Source of the DNA: CAYLZO01 sp964387775
GTDB taxonomy: Bacteria > Chloroflexota > Anaerolineae > JAAYZQ01
Direction: 5' to 3'
Assembly (NCBI GenBank): GCA_964387775.1
Contig: CAYLZO010000091.1
Location: 1 to 18,513, forward strand
Length of the DNA: 18,513 bases
How positions within the stretch are numbered: the first letter of the stretch is position 1; every line of letters begins with the position of its first letter. Position numbers and translations under genes: made by a program. This document shows, one piece after another, positions 7,006 through 13,675 of this stretch. The notes beneath the pieces are model-generated. The model was given only the letters and a program-made list of their open reading frames with translations, was not told where the DNA came from and did not search any database.

Positions 7006-7074
7006 GGACACGGATTTCACGGATTCCACGGATTCTTGAGCATCTGATCCGTGAGATCCGTGGCATCCGTGTCC
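7006..7074. repeat. Facing 9-nt tandem repeats forming a long hairpin
   Basis: Left arm: GGA then CACGGATTT, CACGGATTC, CACGGATTC (7009-7035). Right arm: GATCCGTGA, GATCCGTGG, CATCCGTGT (7046-7072), closing with CC. The arms pair as a stem of about 24 bp with two 2x2 internal mismatches and a loop of about 10 nt. The outermost 10 bp (GGACACGGAT/ATCCGTGTCC) are perfect. It fills the gap between the DUF2079 stop (7087) and the glycosyltransferase start (6982). No T-run follows on the minus strand, so it is not a standard terminator. Confidence 0.9.
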
Positions 7075-7086
7075 AAAACAGGTCGG

Positions 7087-9144
7087 TCATTCAAAGGGCA
7101 ACTCTACGATGGTCTCTTGGTCCCACAGGGACAGCGGCTGCCCGCCGGCCGGCTCGATGGGCACCAGCCGGCCCTCGACTTTGCGGTCGGCAGCGCTTGG
7201 GGTGAGCGGAGTCGAACCACCGGGGCGCAGCACGGCCACGCCGGCGTGGGACAGGTCACCCACAGGCGAGGGCGGCAGCGCCACCTGTACCATCTGGCCC
7301 GGCTCCCACAGCCAGGTGGGATACCAGTGCACGGCCCGCTCCTCAGGTTGCACGCGCACCAGCTCGCCGTCCTCGTCCCAAAAGTAATAAACCAGGCGAT
7401 AATCCTCTTCCAGAGGGGCCAGCACCTGCCAGTAGGTCGTGATCTCGACAACCGGCTCTGGGCGGACGACGGGGCGCACGTCCCAGTCAAACCCCACCAG
7501 GCGCAGCAGCCCGCCAAAGTCGGCGCCGACGGCCACCTCGGGCGCCTCCCCTTCGGCCAGGAACACCTCGTGAAAGGTGGGCGAGAGCCGGTAGTCGTCC
7601 AGGCCGCGCTCCAGGAGTAGAAAGCCGTGGTCGCTGGCGGCCACGCCAAACTCGGCATGGTCCAGCAAGTCGCGCACGATCTGGCGCTGATCGCCCGCGC
7701 CCACGGGGCTTCCCGGACCCGTGGCGTCGATCAGGATGAACTGCGCGTCGCTGACCGTGGGAAAAAGGTAAACGCGCTCCCGGTGCGCCACGTGGGGATA
7801 CAGGTTCGAGGCGGCCGAAATCGGCATCTCAGGGGGCAGGGCATTGACCCGGTCAAACAAGGGGACAGCCCGGCGGGCGTGCTCGCTCACCGGCTCCAGC
7901 ACAAAGCGCTGCGACAGGGGCGACACTCCGGCATGGTAGTGGTGCACCAGCGCCACCCCCAGCCCCACCCCCACCAGAAAGAGACTGACAAGACGGTACG
8001 CCAGATTCCCTGATTCCCCGATTCCCCGATTCCCCACCGTCCGCGCCACCCACCCCACCCCATACACCGCCGAAATCATCAAAAAGGGCACAATCGTCAC
8101 CGAATAGTGCCCCCCGCCGGAGCGCATCCAGCCGTAGCTGGAAAAGGCGTTGATCGCCAGCGAGGGCAGGGCCATCATCAGGCTGACGGGGTGCAGGACC
8201 GCCAGCCCGCCGCTGCCAAGCCACAGGTCGTGCAGGTAGCGGAGCACGTCGGGCTGCAGCAGCCAATCGACGAACAGGCCGGGCTGTGCCACCAGGCTGC
8301 CCACGATGGCCACCGGACTGTCGCCAAAGTGCCCGTAGCGCACGAGAAAGGCCGAGCTGGCCAGGCCGCTAAAGTGGGGCATGATGACCGTGAAGCAGAG
8401 CAAGCTCCAGCCGGCCCCGGCGGCGGCCACCCCCAGCCCCAGCGCCCGGCGGCGTCGGGCCAGGGCCGCCCAGAGGCCCATCGCCGCCACCAGCAGGCCC
8501 ACCTCCTCCTTGGTCATGGCCGCCAGGAAGGCAAAGGCGACAAAGCCCCAGGGCCGGTCGGTTTCCAGGCAGTAGAAGGCGGAAAGCAGCAGGACCGGGC
8601 TCAACGCCACGGCGTGAAAGTCGGACAGGTTGGCCGCCTCCAACGGCGGCGACAGGAGGTAGATCAACACAAAAGCCACAGGAAGCCAGCGTGTTGCGAA
8701 TTGTGAATTGTGAATTGTGCATTGTGCATTGCGAATTGTGCCTTGTGCCTTGTGCCTTGCCAGGAGGTGGACGGGGAGGGCGCCGAGGGCGAGGGCGACG
8801 GTTTGCAGCCAGAGCAGCGTCTCGGGGCCGTCGTGGAGGAGGTAGAGGAGGGCGATGGGCGCCAGGATTGGCTCGACGTGGTAGCCGAGCAGCACGTCCG
8901 GCTGGCGAAAATCCTGGATGGGGATGTCGAGGCGGAAGGCGGCGTCGAGGTAGGTGGAGAAGCGGAAAGGGCGGCCATGCAGCGTATTCCACACGGCCTG
9001 GTCGGTGTAGCCCAGGTCGAGGGCGTGGGTGCGCAAGTTCTGGTGGCGGCGCAGCGACAGCGTGCCAAAGGTGGCGACGTAAGCCACGATCAAAACGCCG
9101 ACGACGAGTTGGGCAAGATTGAATCTTGCCCCACGCACCCTCAC
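7087..9144 (-). CDS. DUF2079 polytopic membrane protein
   Basis: 685 aa. A first transmembrane helix (about 10-30) is followed by DLGYTDQAVWNTLHGRPF (43-60) and GYHVEPILAPIALLYLLHDG, the DUF2079 signature. Many more hydrophobic segments run to about residue 410, and the last 250 or so residues look soluble and extracytoplasmic. DUF2079 proteins resemble GT-C-type lipid-linked sugar transferases, so a glycosyl transfer role is possible but unproven. The GTG start overlaps the stop of the upstream gene (GTGA, 9141-9144), implying coupling. Two tandem repeats interrupt the reading frame without breaking it: a heptamer array encoding roughly residues 130-151, and an octamer array encoding about 371-381. 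A perfect 10-bp palindrome lies in codons 5-11. Confidence 0.85.
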   Translation of the reverse strand: MRVRGARFNLAQLVVGVLIVAYVATFGTLSLRRHQNLRTHALDLGYTDQAVWNTLHGRPFRFSTYLDAAFRLDIPIQDFRQPDVLLGYHVEPILAPIALLYLLHDGPETLLWLQTVALALGALPVHLLARHKAQGTIRNAQCTIHNSQFATRWLPVAFVLIYLLSPPLEAANLSDFHAVALSPVLLLSAFYCLETDRPWGFVAFAFLAAMTKEEVGLLVAAMGLWAALARRRRALGLGVAAAGAGWSLLCFTVIMPHFSGLASSAFLVRYGHFGDSPVAIVGSLVAQPGLFVDWLLQPDVLRYLHDLWLGSGGLAVLHPVSLMMALPSLAINAFSSYGWMRSGGGHYSVTIVPFLMISAVYGVGWVARTVGNRGIGESGNLAYRLVSLFLVGVGLGVALVHHYHAGVSPLSQRFVLEPVSEHARRAVPLFDRVNALPPEMPISAASNLYPHVAHRERVYLFPTVSDAQFILIDATGPGSPVGAGDQRQIVRDLLDHAEFGVAASDHGFLLLERGLDDYRLSPTFHEVFLAEGEAPEVAVGADFGGLLRLVGFDWDVRPVVRPEPVVEITTYWQVLAPLEEDYRLVYYFWDEDGELVRVQPEERAVHWYPTWLWEPGQMVQVALPPSPVGDLSHAGVAVLRPGGSTPLTPSAADRKVEGRLVPIEPAGGQPLSLWDQETIVELPFE
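8004..8035. repeat. GATTCCCC octamer array inside the DUF2079 gene
   Basis: GATTCCCT (8004-8011) is followed by three exact GATTCCCC units (8012-8035). On the coding strand it gives the residues VGNRGIGESGN, between two hydrophobic segments. The region is a likely loop, which would tolerate insertion. Confidence 0.85.
8694..8756. repeat. In-frame heptamer array (9 units) in the DUF2079 gene
   Basis: Nine heptamers in perfect phase: TTGCGAA, TTGTGAA x2, TTGTGCA x2, TTGCGAA, TTGTGCC x3. The total of 63 nt is 21 codons, so the frame is kept. On the minus strand they encode KAQGTIRNAQCTIHNSQFA, a polar stretch unlike the surrounding membrane protein. The array is AT-richer than the gene. Confidence 0.95.
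9111..9131. repeat. 10-bp perfect inverted repeat near the DUF2079 start
   Basis: GGGCAAGATT, one G, then AATCTTGCCC. It covers codons 5-11 of the DUF2079 gene, starting 11 bases after its start codon. The translated residues are RFNLAQ. It could fold in the mRNA right behind the initiating ribosome, or serve as a DNA site. Confidence 0.7.
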
Positions 9145-9866
9145 TGCTCCAGCCTCAGCTCGTGCACGTCGGTCGTCGGGTCAGGGCGGTCCGCCAGGCC
9201 GCGGAAAAGCTTGACGAAGAAGCGATAGCCCTGCGCCGGGTCGGTGAGGTTCTGGTCGTAGGGACTGGCGCTGACCTTGGGCCGGCTCCACTCCAGCAGC
9301 CACTCGCCCGCCGACCAGCCGCCGCCCGAGGGCAAGTCCTCGTTCAGCCCCGGCGGGATCGTCTCGGCGCGGATGCCGATCAACGTCCCGCCGCCGGTCG
9401 CGGTGGCCGTGTGGCAGCCCACGGTGCAGGCCAGCCCCTCGCTGCCGGTCGATTCGCCCGACACCTCGCCGGGGTCGACCAGCCGCCAGTGGACGGTGGC
9501 CAGGTTGCGCCAGACGTTCGGCTCGCTGCCGGGGGTCTCGGCCGGCCAGCGCGCCAAAAAGTAGACGCGCTCGGCGTCGTGCAGCGAGCGCAGCGCCACC
9601 GCGCCCGCCGGCTCCTCGCCGTGCAGGCCGTAGTGCAGAGTCGTCGTCAGCACGGGGGCCGACGCCCAGGCGGTCTCGACCACGCCGTCCATCACCGGCG
9701 GCGCCTCGACGGCCACCGAGCGCAGCGGCTCGCCGATGGGCACGCCCAGGTCCGGGTCAAGCCGGGGCGGGGGCGGCGAGGCAGCCCCCTGCCCCGCCGC
9801 CCACACCAGCAACGGCACCGCCAACAGCAGACCAAAGGTCGCAGTGGCCAGTCTCAAGTCACGCAT
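9141..9866 (-). CDS. Ethylbenzene-dehydrogenase-type haem-binding protein
   Basis: 241 aa from the ATG at 9866; a GTG one codon earlier is possible. A signal sequence or membrane anchor is likely at about 5-25 (TFGLLLAVPLLVWAAG). The rest matches the EB_dh haem-binding domain (PF09459): the GVVETAWASAPV opening, EGLACTVGCHTA, WLLEWSRPKV, SPYDQNLTD and YRFFVKLFRG. These domains carry electrons in the gamma subunit of ethylbenzene/DMSO-reductase-type enzymes and in cytochrome c552-like proteins. No catalytic molybdopterin subunit is present here. The Cys-His motif is CTVGCH (C147, C151, H152), with three residues between the cysteines instead of two. The start lies in a heptamer repeat shared with the end of the cytochrome gene. 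The GTGA overlap couples it to DUF2079. Confidence 0.8.
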   Translation of the reverse strand: MRDLRLATATFGLLLAVPLLVWAAGQGAASPPPPRLDPDLGVPIGEPLRSVAVEAPPVMDGVVETAWASAPVLTTTLHYGLHGEEPAGAVALRSLHDAERVYFLARWPAETPGSEPNVWRNLATVHWRLVDPGEVSGESTGSEGLACTVGCHTATATGGGTLIGIRAETIPPGLNEDLPSGGGWSAGEWLLEWSRPKVSASPYDQNLTDPAQGYRFFVKLFRGLADRPDPTTDVHELRLEQ

Positions 9867-9886
9867 CACGTATCACGCCTCACTGG
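9852..9886. repeat. TCACGNN heptamer array at a stop/start junction
   Basis: In-phase heptamers TCTCAAG, TCACGCA, TCACGTA, TCACGCC, TCACTGG (9852-9886). The TCA beginning the last unit is the stop codon of the cytochrome gene (read leftward as TGA, 9882-9880). The unit at 9866 supplies the start codon of the haem-binding protein. Confidence 0.75.
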
Positions 9887-12504
9887 ACCGTGTACGTCCG
9901 CGTCACGATATTGCTCGTATTGCACTGGTGATCCACGATGAAAAAGTACCAGGTGTAGGTCCCGGCCGGCAGGTTGGGCAGCTGCACCGTGGTCTCCCAG
10001 TTGTTGCCCCCGGCCCAGCGCAGCACGTAGGCCGTGCCTAGCTCGGGATTGAGGGCAAAGACCTGGTCCTCGGCGATGTTGAGCCGGCCCTGGGGATCGG
10101 TGCCCGTCATGCGGAAGGTCACCTGGGCATTGCCCGGCCCCGACGAAGGGCTGAGGCTCACGTTCGAGATAGACGGCGTCTGCCCCGCCGCCGGCGGTCC
10201 CGGCAGGGTGATGTCGGCCACTGCCCGACCGCCCTGGGGCACGGTGACGTGCACCTCGTGGTAGACCAGGCCATCAGAGTAAGCCTTGACCTGCATGACC
10301 CGCACGGCTGCCAGGTCGCGGATGACGACCTGGCCGTTGCCGTCGGTCTGGCCGGCCGTGGGGCTGGGCGCCGTCAAGGCCGTCACGAGGGCACCGGCGA
10401 TGGGGCTGCCGTTCTGGTCTCGGACCCGGACCAGGACCGAGCCGGTAAAGCCCGCTTGCTTGACCGCCAACGAGGCCGAGGGCCAGGCGTCGAGCCGCGA
10501 GAGGGTGACCATCTCGGCCGCCTCGTCGTGGGCGGCGTCGTAGTTCTGGGTGCCCAGGGCGGCGTTGGCGTGCTGCAGGATCTCGTTCACGTAGCCCTTG
10601 ACCTCGCGGATGGTGTCCCGGGCCTGGGGATCGGGGATGTCCTGGATGGCCAGATCGGCCTCTTGCAGGGCGTCGTTGGCCCGGTCGCGGGCCTGGCTGA
10701 CCCGGTCGTGCAGAGCGCCGATGTTGGGCGAGGCATCCTTGGCAAAGTCCGAATGGACCTTCACCCAGTTGACGTGCTCCCAGAAGGCCATCAGGTGGCC
10801 CGAGGGGGGCAGCGGCGGGGTGGGCGTGGCCGTCGGCTGGTCGGGCACGGGGGTGTCGGTTGGCAGGGGCGTGGCCGTCGGCCCGGCCAGCGATTTGAAC
10901 CAGGCAAAGATGTGCCGCAGCTCCAGGTCGCTGACCTCGTCCTCGGTAAAGGCCGGCATGGGCGCCTTGCCGGCCCGCACGCGAAAGAGCACCTCGTCGA
11001 ACTCGAGGTTGGTGCCGGCCAGCTTGGGGCCGATGTCGCCCTCGGCCTTGGCCCCGTGGCAGCCGATGCAGGGCTTTTGCTGCCACAGTTGAGCGCCCAC
11101 GTCCGGATCGGGCTCCTCTGGCAGCTCGATCTCGGGCGTCGGCTCGGCCTCGACCGCCTCGGAATACTCGTAGGCAAAGGTCCAGACGTAGTTGACCACG
11201 GCCCAGATCTCGTCCTCACTCAGCGCGTCGCCCCAGGAGGGCATGGCGCTGCCCTCAACACCCTCGGTTACCGCCTCGTGGAACTCGACCGGGCTCTCGT
11301 TGGCCATGAATTCCTGGCCGGTGAAATCGGCCGCGCCCTCAAAGCCGGAACCGTCACCCGCCTGGCCGTGACAGGTGACACAGTGCTCGCCAAAGATCGC
11401 CTTGCCCTGGGCCACCTCCTCCGGCGATGTGGCAAAGGACCACTCGTAGTAGAGGACGTCCCAGATCTCGGTCTCGCTGAGAACATCGCCCCAGGCGGGC
11501 ATGGCGCTGCCTTTGACGCCGTCGCGGATCGAGTCATAAAACTCGGCCGGTTCTTCACCGCGCATAAAATTGACGTCGGTGAAATCCGCCGCGCCCGGCA
11601 GCCCCGAGCCGTCTCCTTCCGGTCCATGACACGAGACGCAGTTGTCTTCAAACACGGTCTTGCCCCGCACCGCCGAGGGCATCTCTGGGGTTGCCGTAGG
11701 TTCAGCCTCTGTCGGCGTGGCGGTGGGCTCTTCTGTCGGCTCTTCCGTCAGCTCATCGGTGGGCTCCGAAGCCTCGTCGCCCGGGTACTCGTAGGCAAAG
11801 GTCCAGACATAGTTCACCAGGGACCAGATCTCGTCCTCGCTGAACTCATCGGCCCAGGCCGACATGGCGCTACCCTCGACGCCTTCGCTGATCGCTTCGT
11901 GGAACTCGGCCGGCTCCTCGTTGGCCATGAATTCCTGGCCGGTGAAATCGGCCGCCCCCTCCAGCCCTGAGCCATCGCCCGCCTCGCCGTGGCAGGAGAC
12001 GCAGTTCTCGCCGAACAGGACCTCTCCCTGGGCCACCTCCTCCGGCGACGTGGCGAAGGACCACTCGTAGTAGAGAACGTCCCACATCTCCATCTCGTCG
12101 AGCCGGTCGCCCCAGGCCGGCATGGCGCTGTCCTCAATCCCATCGTGGATGGCTTCAAAGAACTCGGCCGGCTTTTCGCCGCGCATGAACTCGACGTCGG
12201 TAAAGTCGGCGGCGCCGGGCAGCCCCGAGCCGTCGCCCGCCTCGCCGTGGCAGGAGACGCAGTTGGCCGCGTACACCTGCTGGCCGCGCACGGCGGAGGG
12301 CATCTCTGGCGGGAAAAGGGTGCTTTCTTCGGGCGGTTGGGTGGGTTCGGCTTCCGTCGGTGCCTCGGTTGGCGGTGGTTGGGTAGGATCTGGGCCGGTC
12401 GGCGATGCTAAAGGCTCTGGGGTCGTACCACAAGCCGCGAGCAGCAGGCCGGCGATCAGCAATACGACGACCATCCACATAGATCGATTGACGCTCATGT
12501 TCAT
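9880..12504 (-). CDS. Pentahaem c-type cytochrome lipoprotein with internal duplication
   Basis: 874 aa from the ATG at 12504, with GGAG seven bases upstream. A lipobox, LLLAAC, follows a hydrophobic signal, so it should be a lipoprotein outside the membrane. Then come a Pro/Thr-rich linker and five CxxCH haem sites: CVSCH (C82), CVSCH (C168), CVSCH (C289), CVTCH (C375), CIGCH (C479). Haems 1-2 and 3-4 form two copies of a di-haem module with EMPSAVRG at the start, PAWGD-type methionine ligand regions (SAMPAWGD) and VNYVWTFAYEY at the end. The fifth domain ends MPAFTEDEV. A second Pro/Thr linker leads to a helical segment (about 569-670), a carboxypeptidase-regulatory-like beta domain (about 683-770) and an Ig-like end. 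It probably shuttles electrons at the cell surface. The open frame extends upstream to 12753, but the lipobox and ribosome site fix the start. Confidence 0.9.
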   Translation of the reverse strand: MNMSVNRSMWMVVVLLIAGLLLAACGTTPEPLASPTGPDPTQPPPTEAPTEAEPTQPPEESTLFPPEMPSAVRGQQVYAANCVSCHGEAGDGSGLPGAADFTDVEFMRGEKPAEFFEAIHDGIEDSAMPAWGDRLDEMEMWDVLYYEWSFATSPEEVAQGEVLFGENCVSCHGEAGDGSGLEGAADFTGQEFMANEEPAEFHEAISEGVEGSAMSAWADEFSEDEIWSLVNYVWTFAYEYPGDEASEPTDELTEEPTEEPTATPTEAEPTATPEMPSAVRGKTVFEDNCVSCHGPEGDGSGLPGAADFTDVNFMRGEEPAEFYDSIRDGVKGSAMPAWGDVLSETEIWDVLYYEWSFATSPEEVAQGKAIFGEHCVTCHGQAGDGSGFEGAADFTGQEFMANESPVEFHEAVTEGVEGSAMPSWGDALSEDEIWAVVNYVWTFAYEYSEAVEAEPTPEIELPEEPDPDVGAQLWQQKPCIGCHGAKAEGDIGPKLAGTNLEFDEVLFRVRAGKAPMPAFTEDEVSDLELRHIFAWFKSLAGPTATPLPTDTPVPDQPTATPTPPLPPSGHLMAFWEHVNWVKVHSDFAKDASPNIGALHDRVSQARDRANDALQEADLAIQDIPDPQARDTIREVKGYVNEILQHANAALGTQNYDAAHDEAAEMVTLSRLDAWPSASLAVKQAGFTGSVLVRVRDQNGSPIAGALVTALTAPSPTAGQTDGNGQVVIRDLAAVRVMQVKAYSDGLVYHEVHVTVPQGGRAVADITLPGPPAAGQTPSISNVSLSPSSGPGNAQVTFRMTGTDPQGRLNIAEDQVFALNPELGTAYVLRWAGGNNWETTVQLPNLPAGTYTWYFFIVDHQCNTSNIVTRTYTVQ
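11163..11695 (-). repeat. Di-haem module, second copy
   Basis: Copy 2 of a coding duplication of about 530 bp, from EMPSAVRGKTV to VNYVWTFAYEY, carrying haem sites 3 and 4. It shares most of its residues with the module at 11787-12312. A Glu/Thr/Pro-rich linker of about 30 residues separates the two copies. Confidence 0.85.
11787..12312 (-). repeat. Di-haem module, first copy
   Basis: Copy 1 of the duplication, from EMPSAVRGQQV to VNYVWTFAYEY, carrying haem sites 1 and 2. Within each copy the two haem domains are also alike (GDGSGLxGAADFT, EEVAQG), so the four arose by nested duplication. Confidence 0.85.
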
Positions 12505-12613
12505 TCCTTTTCTCCTCGAATCTAGCCCTTCGTGGGGCCGATTCTCCTCTCTCCTCGCAGCGCACGATAGCCCTGCATCTGCCTGGGGACTGCCTGTGTA
12601 TAGTTCGGCAGTG

Positions 12614-12646
12614 AATTTGGGGGCTAACGTAGCCACGCCCATGATA
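12614..12646 (-). promoter_or_regulatory. Weak candidate promoter of the cytochrome operon
   Basis: On the minus strand TGGTATCAT (the -10 TATCAT is 12646-12641) is an extended -10 without a convincing -35. It lies about 140 nt before the ATG at 12504. A TATACA near 12600 is an alternative. Neither is strong, and the operon could be read through from the genes at 12689-14421. Confidence 0.3.
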
Positions 12647-12688
12647 CCAGGAAAGTGCTGCAAAATCCTTACAAAGAGATTACGTTGC

Positions 12689-13675
12689 TCATAAACTCCA
12701 CAGAACGCCGCAGCGATCGCACGATTCCCACGGAGTATCGCTCTGTAGCGCACTTCGAAAGCGCCGGTAGATTTCGCTGTTCCAAATTTCGGCCAGGGAT
12801 GCCCGGAAGGCGTTGCCCAGGATCAGCCCCTCATAGTCGCGGGTCGTAAAGGGCGACAGACAACAGGGCAGCACGTTGCCGTTGGCGGTGACGTACATCA
12901 ACGACGAGGGCCGACGGCACTGAGACCAGGGCCGCCGATCTCCGTCGGCAGACAGCAGGCTGTCACGCGGCGTCGTGGCGCCCGAGGCCCGGAAGAGCAC
13001 GCCCAATCCCTCGGCCAGTTGCTCGGCTTGGGCCAGCATCTTCTCTTCAGCTGCTCGCAGCGCCCGAAAGACGGCCTGATCCTTGTGGGCCAGCCCGCCG
13101 CCGTGATAGACCAGGCGGTGGACATAGACTTCGCCCACGCCCAGCCGGTGGGCCAGCCGCACCAGGTCGGGCAGCTCGCCCACATTCTCCCGGATGGCCG
13201 TGAGCCACATCGACAGTTTGGGTCCCCGCCCCGCCGCCTCGATGCGGCGGGCAAAATCGGCCACGTTAGCCACCATCCGGTCGAAGGCGTCCACCCCCCG
13301 GACGCGGGCGTAGAGTTCTGGGTGGGCGGCGTCGGTCGAGATGCGATATTCGTCCAGGCCGGCTTCCAACAAGGCCGCCTGCCACCCGGGCGTCAGCAGA
13401 ATGGCGTTGGAGTTGAAAAGGACGTGGGGCGGCTCGGGCCGTTGCTTGAGATAGCGGATCATGGCCGGCAGGTCGCGGTTGAGCAACGGCTCGCCCACGC
13501 CGTGAAGGACGACGCGATCCAACACCGGTATCTGGTCCACCAGGTCCCGGAACTCGGCCAGGGTCAGATCGCGGAGCGGTTCGGGCTCGCGAAAGGTGTG
13601 CACGCACGTCTCGCACCGCGAGTTGCAGCGATTGGTCGATTCGATGTAGAGTTCCTTGGGCAACGGCAGGATCAT
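12689..13675 (-). CDS. Radical SAM/SPASM-like protein coupled to a glycosyltransferase
   Basis: 328 aa. The radical SAM motif is CNSRCETC (C17, C21, C24), following PKELYIESTNR as in the MoaA/SPASM group. Later features are VVLHGVGEPLLNRDL, FNSNAILL and STDAAHPELYARVRG. A C-terminal SPASM-like region has SQCRRP, NGNVLPCCLSP and CDRCG (C319, C322), so an auxiliary cluster is likely. The ATG at 13675 overlaps the upstream glycosyltransferase stop in ATGA (13675-13672). The same frame is open upstream to 14398, but those 241 codons are the out-of-frame reading of the glycosyltransferase gene. Coupling suggests both act on one glycan, lipid or peptide product, which cannot be named. Confidence 0.88.
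   Translation of the reverse strand: MILPLPKELYIESTNRCNSRCETCVHTFREPEPLRDLTLAEFRDLVDQIPVLDRVVLHGVGEPLLNRDLPAMIRYLKQRPEPPHVLFNSNAILLTPGWQAALLEAGLDEYRISTDAAHPELYARVRGVDAFDRMVANVADFARRIEAAGRGPKLSMWLTAIRENVGELPDLVRLAHRLGVGEVYVHRLVYHGGGLAHKDQAVFRALRAAEEKMLAQAEQLAEGLGVLFRASGATTPRDSLLSADGDRRPWSQCRRPSSLMYVTANGNVLPCCLSPFTTRDYEGLILGNAFRASLAEIWNSEIYRRFRSALQSDTPWESCDRCGVLWSL

Noticed and set aside
6985..7090. N-terminal extension of the TIGR04282 protein with RIS/RIR repeats
   Set aside because: These residues are a translation of the 9-nt repeat hairpin, and the conserved protein begins at MDNALIAVAKEPVPG.
7001..9886. The repeats as a CRISPR array
   Set aside because: The units are 7-9 nt without spacers of constant length, and no cas genes are present.
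12714..12721. GCGATCGC, the HIP1-type octamer of cyanobacteria
   Set aside because: I noticed only one copy in the window, so it gives no support for a cyanobacterial origin or for a repeat.
12505..12753. 83-residue extension of the cytochrome lipoprotein
   Set aside because: A good Shine-Dalgarno precedes ATG 12504, and the signal peptide with lipobox starts there.
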